Notes under the pieces: model-generated
The model's database searches: none
Seen by the model: the letters and a program-made list of their open reading frames with translations, nothing else
What the model was told of the DNA's origin: nothing
Shown: in pieces, positions 46,567 to 57,566 of the stretch
How the letters are laid out: each line of letters opens with the position of its first letter
How positions within the stretch are numbered: position 1 is the first letter of the stretch
NCBI GenBank assembly: GCA_017893485.1
Contig: CM030366.1
Coordinates: forward strand, 47,056,283-47,120,282
Length of the DNA: 64,000 bases
Reading direction: 5' to 3'
Source of the DNA: Hemerocallis citrina
Taxonomy: Eukaryota > Streptophyta > Magnoliopsida > Asparagales > Asphodelaceae
Position numbers and translations under genes: made by a program

Positions 46567-48229
46567 CGATCCCCTCACTCCCAAAGACTGTTTACGGCCT
46601 TTGGGGAGTAGTTTTGTTGTTTTAATGGTGTATAGTGCTTTATCTGAGTTCTCAAAGGGTGTTGGAATCTCGTTTGAGGGGTGACGGTGCTTTTCTGAGA
46701 TGGAAGCGTGCCCAAGTTCACTCTCAGGCCCTTCTGGATTTTTGGTGATTTTTTTCAATTTTATATTATTTTTTCGAACCATTTATTCAATTTTGCAAAA
46801 CGATGATTTGCTCTCTAGGGGCATTAATTAATCATTCTAACTAATAATTATTTATCCAGGGGCTCAAAAATGTTCTCCTAAATTTATAATTATTTTCTAG
46901 AATTTTTAATTATTTTCCTTGTATTTTTAATCTTTTTTTGCAATTTTTTGAATAAATAATTCTAATTAATAAATAAAATATAATTTTAATTACCAAATTA
47001 TGACGTGGCGAAATCTCAGCCGTCCATCAGCTTTGGGCGCTAAAATCTGGATGATCGAATGGTGGATCAATGCTTGCTGACGTGGGTCAATCTGAGACGT
47101 CGATCAGGTTGTCGCGCGAATTTCGGGGTGATCCGATGGCTCTAGTTGCATGAAGGCTTATTTTCCCTCGTTTGAGGATTGGTGGCAAGAACTCTGGGTA
47201 ACTGTTGCCGACCCCCGCCAGATGTCTTGGTGAGCTGACACGTGTCAGGAAAGAGGCCGAAATCGAGGTGGGTTCGGAGTCCTTTGCCGAGGTCCAGCAG
47301 TGCTTCGAGATTGCGATATGTGTCAAAAGGGGTTCGGTGAGGCTTGCCAAAGTCCGAATGAGCCTTTTTTCTCATGTTTGAGCATCGGTGGCAAGAACAG
47401 TCGGCGAAACGGGCTGAAGTCTGAGTGAGGTGTGCCGAAGTCTAAGTGAGGCGTGCCGAAGTCTGAGAGAGATATTTTTCTCACGTCTGAGCATCGGTGC
47501 CAAGAACGCTTGGCGAGGCATGCCGAAGTCCAAGCGAGATGTTTTTCTCATGTTTGCACGTCGGTGGCAAGAACGTAAGGCGAGGCATGTCGAAGTCTGG
47601 TGTTTTTGTCACGTTTGCGCATCGGTGGCAAGAACGCTCAGCGGGGCGTGCCGAAGTCCAAGTGAGATGTTTTTCTCACGTTTGCGCATCGGTGGCAAGA
47701 ACGCTCGGCGAGGCGTGCTGAAGTCGAAGTGAGATGTTTTTCTTACGTTTGCACATCGGTGGCAAGAACGCTCGGCGAAACGTGCCGAAGTCCAAGTGAG
47801 ATATTTTTCTCACGTTTGCGCATCAGTGTCAAGAACACTCGGCGAGGTGTGCGGAAGTCCAAGTGAGATGTTTTTCTCATGTTTGCGTGTCGGTGGCAAG
47901 AACGCTCGGCGAGGCATGCCGAAGTCCAAGTGAGTTGTTTTTCTCACATTTGCACGTCAGTGGCAAGAACGCTCGGCGAGGCATGCCAAAGTCCAAGTGA
48001 GATGTTTTTCTTACGTTTGCGTGTCGGTGGCAAGAATGCTCGGTGAGGTGTGCCGAAGTCCAAGGAATGTATGTGGCCTGTTGCCGATTTGCCGACGACT
48101 AGCCAGGGACACTTGGCACGTTGACCATTTGACCATTGACCAGTCAAGTGCCTGTTGAGTTGTTTTGTGGTGAATGGGCCTTCCTTTTGAGTTCTTGAAA
48201 CCCATTAGTCTCGATTTGCGTGCGGCTCC
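46567..48229. repeat. Untranslated region with 67-bp tandem array
   Basis: From about 47490 to 48065 the word GGTGGCAAGAACGCTCGGCGA recurs every 67 bp (47624, 47691, 47758, 47825, 47892, 47959, 48026; one 60-bp step before), with older copies near 47168 and 47387. The unit is unrelated to copy 1's 115-bp unit although the location is the same. Three TTGACC words lie at 48119-48150, just before the promoter. Confidence 0.8.
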
Positions 48230-48236
48230 TATAAAT
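48230..48236 (+). promoter_or_regulatory. TATA box of aORF copy 2
   Basis: TATAAAT lies 158 bases before the ATG at 48394, with a C/T-rich leader after it. Confidence 0.6.
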
Positions 48237-48393
48237 CTTCACCCCCCTTCACTTGTTCATTTATCAACTTTTTACTCAAACGACGAGATTTTACTAACAG
48301 GAGCTTCAGGCGATAACTGGCCGTTCTCCGGTGATCTTTCCGACCGTAGCATTCACTTCAAGGTAACTCAACACTTAGTTTATTTTTTAGCAA

Positions 48394-49046
48394 ATGTCTA
48401 GTCTTCCCCCAAGTTCAAAGCCCTCCCCCCTCACGGCTGATGAGCCGTCTCCGAGCCAGGTTCCCCTCGTCGACAAGGGCAAGGGCATCGAAGCACGTTC
48501 TTCGGTGGTCGTAGAGACCATTGTGGAGAACCCGAGCAGGATAGAGGAATTCGGGAGATTGCTGGGCATTTTGACTAGACTCGATAGGGTTCGGGAACTT
48601 CCGGAGGAACATGCCGAACGGATAGTGTACAGAAGGGGGCAGAGTTTTAAGGAGAATACTGCGAGGGAGACCTCGGAAGTCGACGACACCATCTCCATCC
48701 TCAACGAGGCGGAATTAGCGGTGATTCGGGGATGTTTTCAGATCCCCGAGGAGTTCAAGCTCATGCTACCCGGCCCTGGGGTGAGAGCCAATTCACCGAT
48801 GCCGGTGAACATGTGCTTCTGGCCTGTTGACGCCTTCATTGCCGGGGCTCGACTGCCACTCCACCCCTTCACCATCTAAGTTCTGCAGTGTTTTGGGATC
48901 AGCCCGATTCAGCTCATGCCGAACAGGTGGAGGGTAATCAATGGGTTCGGTCTCCATTGCTATGCGGCAGAGATTGAGCCGGATCTAAAGGTGCTTCGAA
49001 AACTATACCGGCTTCATCAGCAGAAGTCAGAGTTCAGGTTCTACCT
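48394..49046 (+). pseudogene. aORF copy 2, first exon (5' piece)
   Basis: ATG at 48394 (MSSLPPSSKPSP). A Ser/Pro-rich leader is followed by DKGKGIEARSSVVVETI, the counterpart of DKGKGVEESPSVIVEMI in copy 1. The gypsy-transposon-type domain (Transposase_28-like) follows: PGPGVRANSPMPVNMCFWPVDAFIAGARLPLHPF. A TAA at 48877 interrupts it, and the frame continues with VLQCFGISPIQLMPNRWRVINGF to the insertion point of element B at 49046. The join to 60866 is in frame. It runs opposite to the host element's LTR; function unknown. Confidence 0.72.
49042..49046. repeat. Target-site duplication TACCT (left) of element B
   Basis: Identical to 60861-60865. Confidence 0.92.
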
Positions 49047-50602
49047 TGTAACGCCCCGAATCCCAAATACACTGAATTTGAGAAGTTCTACAGGATCTTT
49101 TCGCTTCCTTTAGTACAATTTTACAAGGAAATTTAAACTTTTCACTTTACCTCAGAGTTTACATGAATACATTACAATTTACACTGCACAGCGGAAGTAA
49201 ACTTTACAATAATGAAACAAATGTACAACAACATGGAATAATCTTTAAGCATTTGTTTCTCTTTAATCTGTATCAAGCCATTTACCTGCATATAAGACTG
49301 TGGGTATGTCAGTTTATTTAACCGACGATCATTATACACGGCCATCCTCTCTATGCCGGAAATAGTATAACTTATTTTCCATATTTAGCAAACACAAACT
49401 TGTCACATATCAAACTAAAGGGACTATCCTATTGATGTCGTGTTGTGATCGTGCACTTAGTCCTTAATGCATTTATTTATATTATATGACACTATTGCGC
49501 ACTTGTTCGGAATCTATGCATCCCATACTACATAGGTCCGAGGGTAAGCCCTTAATCGTTCTTCATCTTTGTAGGGTTCAATCCCTCGTCATGACTTAAT
49601 CTACTACTGTAACTACGGTAAGTAACTTAGATGTTTTCTGACCTACGAACTCATGTCTTGGCGCCCTGGAGGGAATCCCATCGCTGACATGACTCATCAT
49701 GCAGACATCCTGTGGTAATTCAGCTCCTACCATAGACATGACACCACTCGTAGTCTTCAAACATCCCACGAGCGTTGCCACCGGGACGGTACTCTGGCGC
49801 AGTATCCTCGCCCAGACTCATCATGGGACATCCTGGGATACGCTCTCGCCGCTATCCAATGGCCCTCATACTCAATATTTTTCTCTTACTTTCATCACGT
49901 CTTCACTATGTACTAATCCTTAGGTTTTATTAAAATCATGAACAAAAATCAAAGCTCTAGAGTTAGCCTCTCCACTAAACCGGACTTATTCATTTATTCA
50001 AACATGACCAACCTTGGTCTTTCATTTCAAATTTCATTTCATTTTTTTTCTTTCCAATTGCCGGGGGAGACTTAGCTACTCTTTCATTTCAATTTCAATT
50101 CACAATTTCCAAAATTGAGCATTTATAACTCTTGGATTCATTTTCATAAACATAACAGATTTTCTCTTTCAATAGCATGAATTTCTAATTTAAACATGAG
50201 TCCATATCCATACATGAACTATATATTTCATCAAATATCCATTTCACAATTTAAATCTCATCACTAAAGTGGATATTCACATTTCATAATTTCACAATAT
50301 TCTCCAGTGAGAATAAATTCATTTCACATCACTGAATGTAATTTCTTTATTTGTTATAACTCCATTCTAGCACTTTATTTTAAATTCTTTTGTAAGGTAT
50401 AATTTTCACAAAAAAATATACATATAGAACAATAGTTCTATTCATGCATTTTAGTCTCAAATCATAGTGCATTTCATGCAAATAATTCCCAAATTATTTT
50501 TATAAAGTCCTACATATTTTTAGAAGAATAGTCATATTTTTCTCATAATTTTTTGAGCACTAAAACCCTCAAAAAAATGTTTTTCAATCTTGCCGAGAAC
50601 AA

Positions 50603-50656
50603 GATTCGAACCCAGCACCACAGAGAACCCAACCAAAAGCCACAACCACTAGGCCG
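50603..50656 (-). promoter_or_regulatory. tRNA-like module 2 in 3' LTR of B
   Basis: On the minus strand an A-box-like CGGCCTAGTGGT begins at 50656 and the B box GGTTCGAATC at 50612, a spacing of 44. The 5' LTR has the same pair (59176 and 59132). Confidence 0.58.
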
Positions 50657-50755
50657 AATGCTACTGGCGTCATAAAGGGACGCTGAGAGCCATAAGAGCT
50701 CTCGACTGCTGCTATTCTTGTTTAAAAAAAAACGAAATAAAAGTATGGCGGCCAG

Positions 50756-50828
50756 GGATTCGAACCAACAACCTCGTGAGACCCAGCCGCACACTGTAGT
50801 AGAAGAAAACCCCCGACCACTTGAGCTA
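50756..50828 (-). promoter_or_regulatory. tRNA-like module 1 in 3' LTR of B
   Basis: On the minus strand the A box TAGCTCAAGTGG begins at 50828 and the B box GGTTCGAATCC at 50766, a spacing of 62 as in a tRNA with a long variable arm or intron. Repeated at 59276-59348. Confidence 0.58.
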
Positions 50829-52341
50829 CGTGCTCAAGTTGTCACTAGTACCATTCGAATTTCATTTAAATCTATAATCTGTGTTATTTGAAATATATCG
50901 ATGTTCATCAAAATAATACTTCAACTTGCTCTTACTAATAGACTGTAAAAATTCCAGATTACTCATTTACATCATGAATTATACTCCAGTATATGAAAAT
51001 CATTTTTTTCTTAAACAATTAAACATACTTTCAATAATCAACACCTTTCTACCATACAATTTTGTTAATTTGATATACTATCACTATTGCATTCTTTTTC
51101 GACATTATAATTTCACAAATCTCTACACTAATTTTCTGCCATTATTCATCTCATAAATATAATGACTGCATCTTAATTTAATCGTTACAACAACATAACC
51201 AAATTTCTAACTAGCACATAATGCGACATTATCAACTACTAATCTTTGTGCATAATTTTCATGCTACTAACGAAAGTTCATTTACACAATTCATATCCAT
51301 ACTTATATTGCACCCAACTTAAATTTTAATAGTAGGATCACACACAAGTTGCATGTCAACAATTCAATCAATTATAGATCATTTTTCCAATTAATTGTGC
51401 ATCCATATAATCATTTTCATGCATCATTTTCCCAATTGAATCTAGCATGCATTTCTTATTTAGAAATAGGGAAAATTTACCCACCTTATTGAAGAAAGTA
51501 CAACTAGTGATCTCCTAGACGAATGTCCTTGCAACGAAATGCTTCTCCTCCTTGTACACGCGCGCACAAGCCTCCAACCCGAGCACACCAAACCGAAAGT
51601 TCCCTCCTTTGAATAGCCGACCTCTCCTTCTTCTTGTTGCAAGCCCAACTCCCACACAACTCAATCTTTTAACTCAGAAAAATACTACTAGAAAATGCAA
51701 TTTAGCCTATAGGTTTGTAGAAAGTAATAAGCACAAAAATAACTAGCCATGGGAGGGGGTATTTATACTAAAATCTTGATGGAATGGATGGCTAAGATGA
51801 GAGTAGGAGTTAAGAACAAAGGGTGGAGATTTAAGGAGGAGTTACACAAACAACCCATGATGAGTATCCACCACACCATGATCCCCATCCAAAATTTGAT
51901 TTCTCCCTCCAAAAGAAGCATTCCCGGCCTACTCCAAAGCATGTGCAATTGCACGTATACGTGCAATGCACGTGCATGCCACTTGATCCAAAAATTGTAC
52001 ATTAAATTTTTGTATAAAAATAAAATAGTCTTTAAATTGTATTCTACATGACAAGTTGTAAAAAAATTGTCCATGGGCTTTAGTTTATGGGCCAAAATAG
52101 TTATTACAAAAATAAATTAAATTAACTTTGGGCTTTTAAAGAAAAGGCTTTAAAAAAAAGGCTTTTCATCCATTTAGAAGAAGGCTTTTGTATAAAATAA
52201 TTTGAAAGCACAAATTTAAATAGTTATACCCATCACAATGAAAATAATTATAAGATTTAATTCAACCAAAATATTGCACGTGCACACTACGTGCAAAGTA
52301 AAATAATTTTTCATTAATTGAAAAATCAGGGCATTACAACA

Positions 52342-52352
52342 CTCCCTCCTTA
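52342..52352 (-). other. Polypurine tract of element B
   Basis: TAAGGAGGGAG on the minus strand, next to the 3' LTR. Confidence 0.8.
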
Positions 52353-52433
52353 GAATAGTTCCGTTCCCGGAACTACAGTCAAGAGCGAAAAAACAAACAC
52401 TCACAACAAGAACAAAAAGATACAAAGATACAA

Positions 52434-55400
52434 TCAAGCAAAAAGCTCAGGATAGTCCTTCAACATCCTCTCCTCAGACTCCCAAGTAGCCTCTTCAACC
52501 AAATGGTTTCTCCAGACTACCTTGACCATCGGTATCGTCTTATTCCTCAAGACTTTCTCTTGACGATCAACAATCTCGACAGGAGAATCGATGTAATTTA
52601 GATCCAACTGCAAACCTTCCGGCACTTCAGGCAAATGATGACTCGGATCTGGAATATAACCTCTCAGCATAGACACATGGAAGACATTGTGCACCTGAGA
52701 CAACTCTTCTGGTAATTCAAGCCGGTAAGTAGTTTTCCCGATCCTTTTCAATATCTTGTACGGGCCCATAAACCTCGGGGCTAACTTTCCGCCTTTGCCA
52801 AATCGAACCGCACCTTTACTGGGCGATACTTTCAAAAAGACGAAGTCACCAACCTTAAACTCAAGGTTCCTTATCTGGTTGTTTGCATAGCTTTTCTGCC
52901 TGCTCTGAGCTTCCACCAACCTTTTCCTGATCAAAACAATCTTCTCAGAGGTTTGCTGTACAAGCTCAGGACCAAACAACTGACGCTCCCCAACTTCAAA
53001 CCAACAAACAGGTGTCCTGCACTTCCTGCCATACAAAGCTTCGTACGGTACCATCCCGATGCTAGTCTGAAAACTGTTGTTGTAGGCAAACTCTAGCAAA
53101 GGTAAATGCCTTTCCCAACTGCCTCCAAAGTCTAGTATATAAGACCGAAGCATATCCTCAAGAATACGATTGACTCTCTCGGTCTGCCCATCGGTTTGCG
53201 GATGAAAAGCAGTGCTAAAATCTGTCTTGGTACCCAAAGCTGTCTGAAGACTCCTCCAGAAATGCAAAGTAAACCGTGCATCTTGATCAGACATAATAGT
53301 TGACGGAACACCATGAAGCCTGATGATCTCGCCAACATACAACTCGACTAACTTGTCCATCGAAGCAGTGAGTTTCATCGCCAAAAAGTGAGCGGACTTG
53401 GTTAGTCGATCGACTGTAACCCAAATTGCACCATTGCCTTTAGGACTCTTAGGCAATCCCGTAATGAAATCCATACTGATGTTATCCCACTTCCATTCCG
53501 GAATAGGTAACGGCTGTAATAGACCTCTGGATCTCTGATTTTCGGCTTTGACTTGCTGACAAACCTCACACTTCGCTACAAATTCAGCCACATCCCGCTT
53601 CAAACCTGACCACCAGAAATACTGTTTGATGTCTTTGTACATCTTAGTACTCCCAGGATGTACTGACAAAAGAGTAGCATGCGCCTCCTGAAGAATACTC
53701 TCTTTCAGGTCCGCCTGATTTGGAACACACAGCCTATCTCCGAACCACAGCACTCCATCCCTGATTTGAAATCCGGGCAACCTGCCAGTACCAACCCGCT
53801 CCTTCATTTCCAAAATATCTGCATCAACCTCCTGACTTGTAATGATCCTTCCATTCAGTGTAGGCTGAAGCCTTAACTGAGCTAAAGATGCTTCCAATCC
53901 TTGCAAGACAACTTCAATACCTGCTCGATCCAATTCCTCAATTAGATGCTTCTGAGTTATAATCAAACTGGCTAAATTGCTCTTGCGACTAAGTGCATCA
54001 GCAACAACATTAGCTTTCCCAGGATGATACTTGATCTCAGGTTGCATGTCCTCAAGCACTTCCAACCATCTCCGCTACCTCAAATTCAGATCCCTCTGCT
54101 GATATATATACTTCAAACTCTTGTGGTCCGTGTACATGTTCAATTTCTCACCATATACGTAGTGCCTCCATTCTTCAGGGCAAAGATAATCGCAGCCAAC
54201 TCCAGATCATGAGTCGGGTAATTCTTCTCATGCGGTCGTAGTTGCCTAGACCCATAAGCGATTACTCTTCCTTCTTGCATTAAGACACAACCAAGTCCAC
54301 GATGTGAAGCATCACTATAAACATCATACTCAACACCTGCTCTAGGCAAAGCCAAAATATGTGCAGTAGTCAGCTTCTCTTTCAACTCCTGAAAGCTTGC
54401 CTCACATTGCTCAGTCCACTTGAAGTTCGCATTCTTCTTGGTCAAACCAGTAAGCGGTACAACTATCTGAGCATAACCTCGAATGAATCTCTTGTAGTAA
54501 CCAGTCATTCCAAGAAAACTTCTGACTTCCTTCACTGTAGTAGGCCTAGCCCAATCTCTCACTGCCTCTATCTTCTGAGGGTCAGTTGCCACTCTCTCCT
54601 TAGAAAGGATGTGACCTAGGAATGCCACTTCAGATTTCCAGAAATCACACTTGGATAACTTGGCATACAACTCCTGCTCTTCCAGCTTCTTCAGAACTGC
54701 TGCCAGGTGCTCGGTGTGCTCCTAATCTGACTTGGAGTACACGAGAATATCGTCGATGAACACCACGACGAAAGAATCAATGAACAGCCTTAGAACTCTG
54801 TTCATCAAATCCATGAAGATTGCGGGTGCATTCGTCACTCCGAATGGCATAACTAAGAATTCGTAATGCCCATGTCGAGTTCTAAATGCAGTTTTGTGCA
54901 CATCTTCAGCTTTCACTCGAACTTGGTGATATCCCGATCGAAATTCTATTTTGGAGAATACAGCTGTTCCTTGTAGACGATCGAACAAGTCATCAATTCG
55001 AGGAATTTGATACTTATTCTGAACAGTGACCTTATTCAGCTCCCGGTAATTGATACACATTCTCATCGATCCATCCTTCTTCTTTACCAAAAGCACTGGT
55101 GCTCCCCAAGGTGACGCACTAGGTTGAATAAAGCCTTTCTCTAACAGTTCCTCAATCTGCCGTTTCACCTCATCCTGTTCCACTGGAGCCATCCTATATG
55201 GTGCCTTAGAAATGGGTGCACTTTCCGGTTGAACAGTGATGCTGAACTCTACATCACGATGCGGGGGTAACCCAGGAAAATTATCCAAGAACACAGTCGG
55301 ATAGTCCCGAACCACAGGAATCCCTTGTACTTCCACAGGAGTCTCTTCCTTGCAGATAGTTGCCACCAGCTTAGAACACTTCTGCTTCCCTTGGAAAGTG

Positions 55401-55746
55401 ACTTCAGGTCCACCTGGAGCCTTCACTGTTACCGTCTTGGTCTTGCACTCGATGCTTGCACTGTACGCCGACATCCAATCAATGCCAATGATAACATCGA
55501 CTCCCAAAATAGTCAGCTCGATCAGATCAATTCCAAAGACTCGATCTCCAATCACAATCTCGCAATCAACATAATACCGATCAGTGGTTAAAGTTTCCCC
55601 TGATGGAGTAGCTACTGCTAAGATCTTGCCTGGAAAAATCTTCGGTTCAACTCCCAACACTTTAGCAAATTTAGGAGACACAAAAGTATGAGAGGATCCA
55701 GTATCGAACAATACAACAGCTTTCATTCCATTAAGATAAAGTTTGC
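52434..55746 (-). pseudogene. pol: Tekay Pol with chromodomain, element B (broken)
   Basis: Protease ([14 protein letters not shown] near 55700), RT ([20 protein letters not shown] near 55110, FIDDILVYS near 54750), RNase H (YSDASHRGLGCVL near 54310), integrase (CEVCQQ near 53560; MDFITGLP 53465; MSDQDARF 53285; HPQTDGQTER 53195), GPY (52762) and chromodomain (about 52440-52590). Lesions are TAG at 54722 just after the FIDD block, a one-base deletion near 54172 in RNase H, and TAG near 54076. From 54065 to 52434 the integrase-chromodomain half is an intact 543-codon ORF. The type II chromodomain is thought to steer integration to heterochromatin. Confidence 0.92.
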
Positions 55747-55835
55747 CTGTTACATAATACACACTCATTACGTAACAGTCCATTAAACAGCGGGAAAAAG
55801 AAATGACAAAAACCTCTAAACATCAGCCCTCGTAC
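55747..55835 (-). other. Probable spliceosomal intron between gag and protease (element B)
   Basis: Donor ATCACTG|GTACGA and acceptor GTAACAG|GCAAAC. The interval contains an in-frame TAG, and removal joins gag to [16 protein letters not shown] in frame. It is the counterpart of 29189-29281 in element A. Confidence 0.5.
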
Positions 55836-56825
55836 CAGTGATGACATGATCAACCTCATCTGCATCAACTTCCGTCAAGGCAAATACTCGCCCTGGTTGG
55901 TACGGTCTCTTTCCAGTCTACTGTGTTGGTGTATTGCTATTACCATTCCGTGGCTTGAGACATTGAGATTTGTAATGCCCCGTTTCACCACAGTTGTAGC
56001 AAGTTACCACAGGAGGTCTCACCACATTGTTCCCAGGTCCTCCAACCACACTAATAGCGTTCGCCCCTGTCGGTTTGAACCTTTGTACAGATGGTTGTCC
56101 CTTGAAACTCCCAGAATGTGCAGGCCTCTTTTCAGACTGCCAGTTGTTCCTCCGATTCTGAACAACATGGAACTTCTCCATATCTGCTTCCGTCGCTGCT
56201 GCCCTCTTGACCAACTTGTCGAATCTCCTGATACCAAGAGGTATCATCCGGGACCTCAAGCTTGGCCTCAATCCATGCTCGAACTTACGAGCCTTCTTAG
56301 CCTCATCCATCACTAGTTCCGGAGCATACCTAGAGAGTTGAGTAAACTTGGTCTCGTACTCTCTCACTGACTTACCACCTTGCTGTAGTGACAGAAACTC
56401 CATAGCCTTCTTTTCTTGAACATCGGAGGGGAAATAGTGACTGCGGAATTCTTCCAGAAATTCCTCCCAGCCAAGCACTATGCCTCCCATGGTCCTCTTC
56501 ATCGACTGCCACCAAACAGCCGCATCTTTCTCAAGTTGCAGAGTCGCCAACTTCACCTTACTGCCTTCAGGGGTCTCCAACACTTCAAAGATCGTCTCTA
56601 CCTGACGAATCCAGTTGTCAGCCGCATCAGGGTCTGACTTTCCCTCGAATACATGTGGTTTCATTCGTTTGAACGATTCCACCAGTTTAATCACTTCGGG
56701 CACCGGATTCGCAGGCCCCCTTCCTTGGTTCTGGTTCATAGCCACAGCGTTGAGCGTCTGATAGACCCTCGCAAGTTCCGTTTCCAGATCCAGACCTTCC
56801 CATTTCTACCTCCTCTTCTCGACAT
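55836..56825 (-). pseudogene. gag: Tekay Gag, element B (broken)
   Basis: The original ATG at 56825 (MSRRGGRN) is separated from the long frame by a one-base loss near 56790. An ORF from 56745 (MAMNQNQGRGPANPVPE) runs through the capsid-type gag domain (FKRMKPHVFEGKSDPDAADN, AVWWQSMKRT, EKKAMEFLSLQQGG) and a zinc knuckle CYNCGETGHYKSQC near 55975. It meets TAG at 55918, after which the frame continues to the intron donor at 55836. Apart from the two lesions the domain is well kept. Confidence 0.87.
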
Positions 56826-56882
56826 ATTCTGATGCAAAAGATCCATTAAATTCGAAGTATAAGACATGAATTTTAAATCAAC

Positions 56883-57397
56883 TTACATTTCATTGAATTT
56901 CCAAACTTTATACATTCGAATTGAAAAACATTTCTTGACATCAGAATGAAAGATAGTAGAAGCTACAACAGTCTTACTCCTACGGTTTCTCTTTGCTTCT
57001 CGAAGTTCTCTCCGTAGTTCATCAACTTCATCCTTTAGCACATCTGTCATATTCTTCCTCTTCTCGAGTTCCCATATACGATGACTGAGAACAGAATAGT
57101 CGTCCTTCCGTTTTGCCAGCTGCGCCTCCAATAATCCGACTCTCTCTCGCAGTGTCTCTACCTGTCTCTGAAGAGAAGTCACAAGACTATTCAGAACTGG
57201 TTCTTCTTCTTCGTCAGAAGAAGAGTCATCAGATGAATCCGGAGGTGGGGTGATCTCTCGGGATTCAGGCCATTCTTCTCCATCAGAATCTGCTTGCCCT
57301 GGATAGTACTCGTCCTCGGAATCTGCCTGTCTAAGAGGTACTCTTCCTCAATGATATGCTAGTCGTCGTCTCCAGCAGGGTCGAAGTGATCAGCCAT
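56883..57397 (-). pseudogene. Extra ORF upstream of gag in element B (acidic plus coiled coil)
   Basis: Starts MADHFDPAGDDD at 57397, with a TAG three codons on where element A has TGG. A frameshift near 57345 leads into an acidic stretch (DSEDEYYPG, PPPDSSDDSSSDEEEE), then the coiled coil (VTSLQRQVETLRERV, LLEAQLAKRKDD, SHRIWELEKRKN, DELRRELREAKRNRR) as in 27672-28077. Conservation is highest in the helix. No known family is recognised. Confidence 0.62.
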
Positions 57398-57550
57398 CTT
57401 AAAAATAGAGAGGAAGAAACATAAGTCATAGAGCAACATAAATGTAAGTCACTTACATTTAAATCTCTAGACTCAAACACACACTATAATGTCCACTACT
57501 AGGGTGTCGTTCCTTATAAATTTGTACAAGTGTAAAAAGCGTAGAAATGT

Positions 57551-57563
57551 GGCTCTGATACCA
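57551..57563 (-). other. Primer-binding site, tRNA-iMet, element B
   Basis: TGGTATCAGAGCC on the minus strand, three bases inside the 5' LTR. Confidence 0.92.
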
Positions 57564-57566
57564 CTC

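Larger units (their letters stand above)
49047..52338 (-). repeat. 3' LTR of element B
   Basis: Near-identical to 57567-60860, but differences are concentrated in 49047-49800. A TATA box (TATAAATA, minus) lies at about 51757-51764. Confidence 0.93.

Noticed and set aside
47430..47732. A repeat protein encoded by the 67-bp array
   Set aside because: 67 is not a multiple of three, so successive units change frame; the ORF is a by-product of tandem repetition.
46567..48229. CRISPR-like array
   Set aside because: Repeats are contiguous 67-bp tandem units without unique spacers, in a plant retrotransposon.
53132..53338. Small ORFs overlapping element A and B pol in other frames
   Set aside because: Shadows of the integrase and RT coding frames with no domain of their own.
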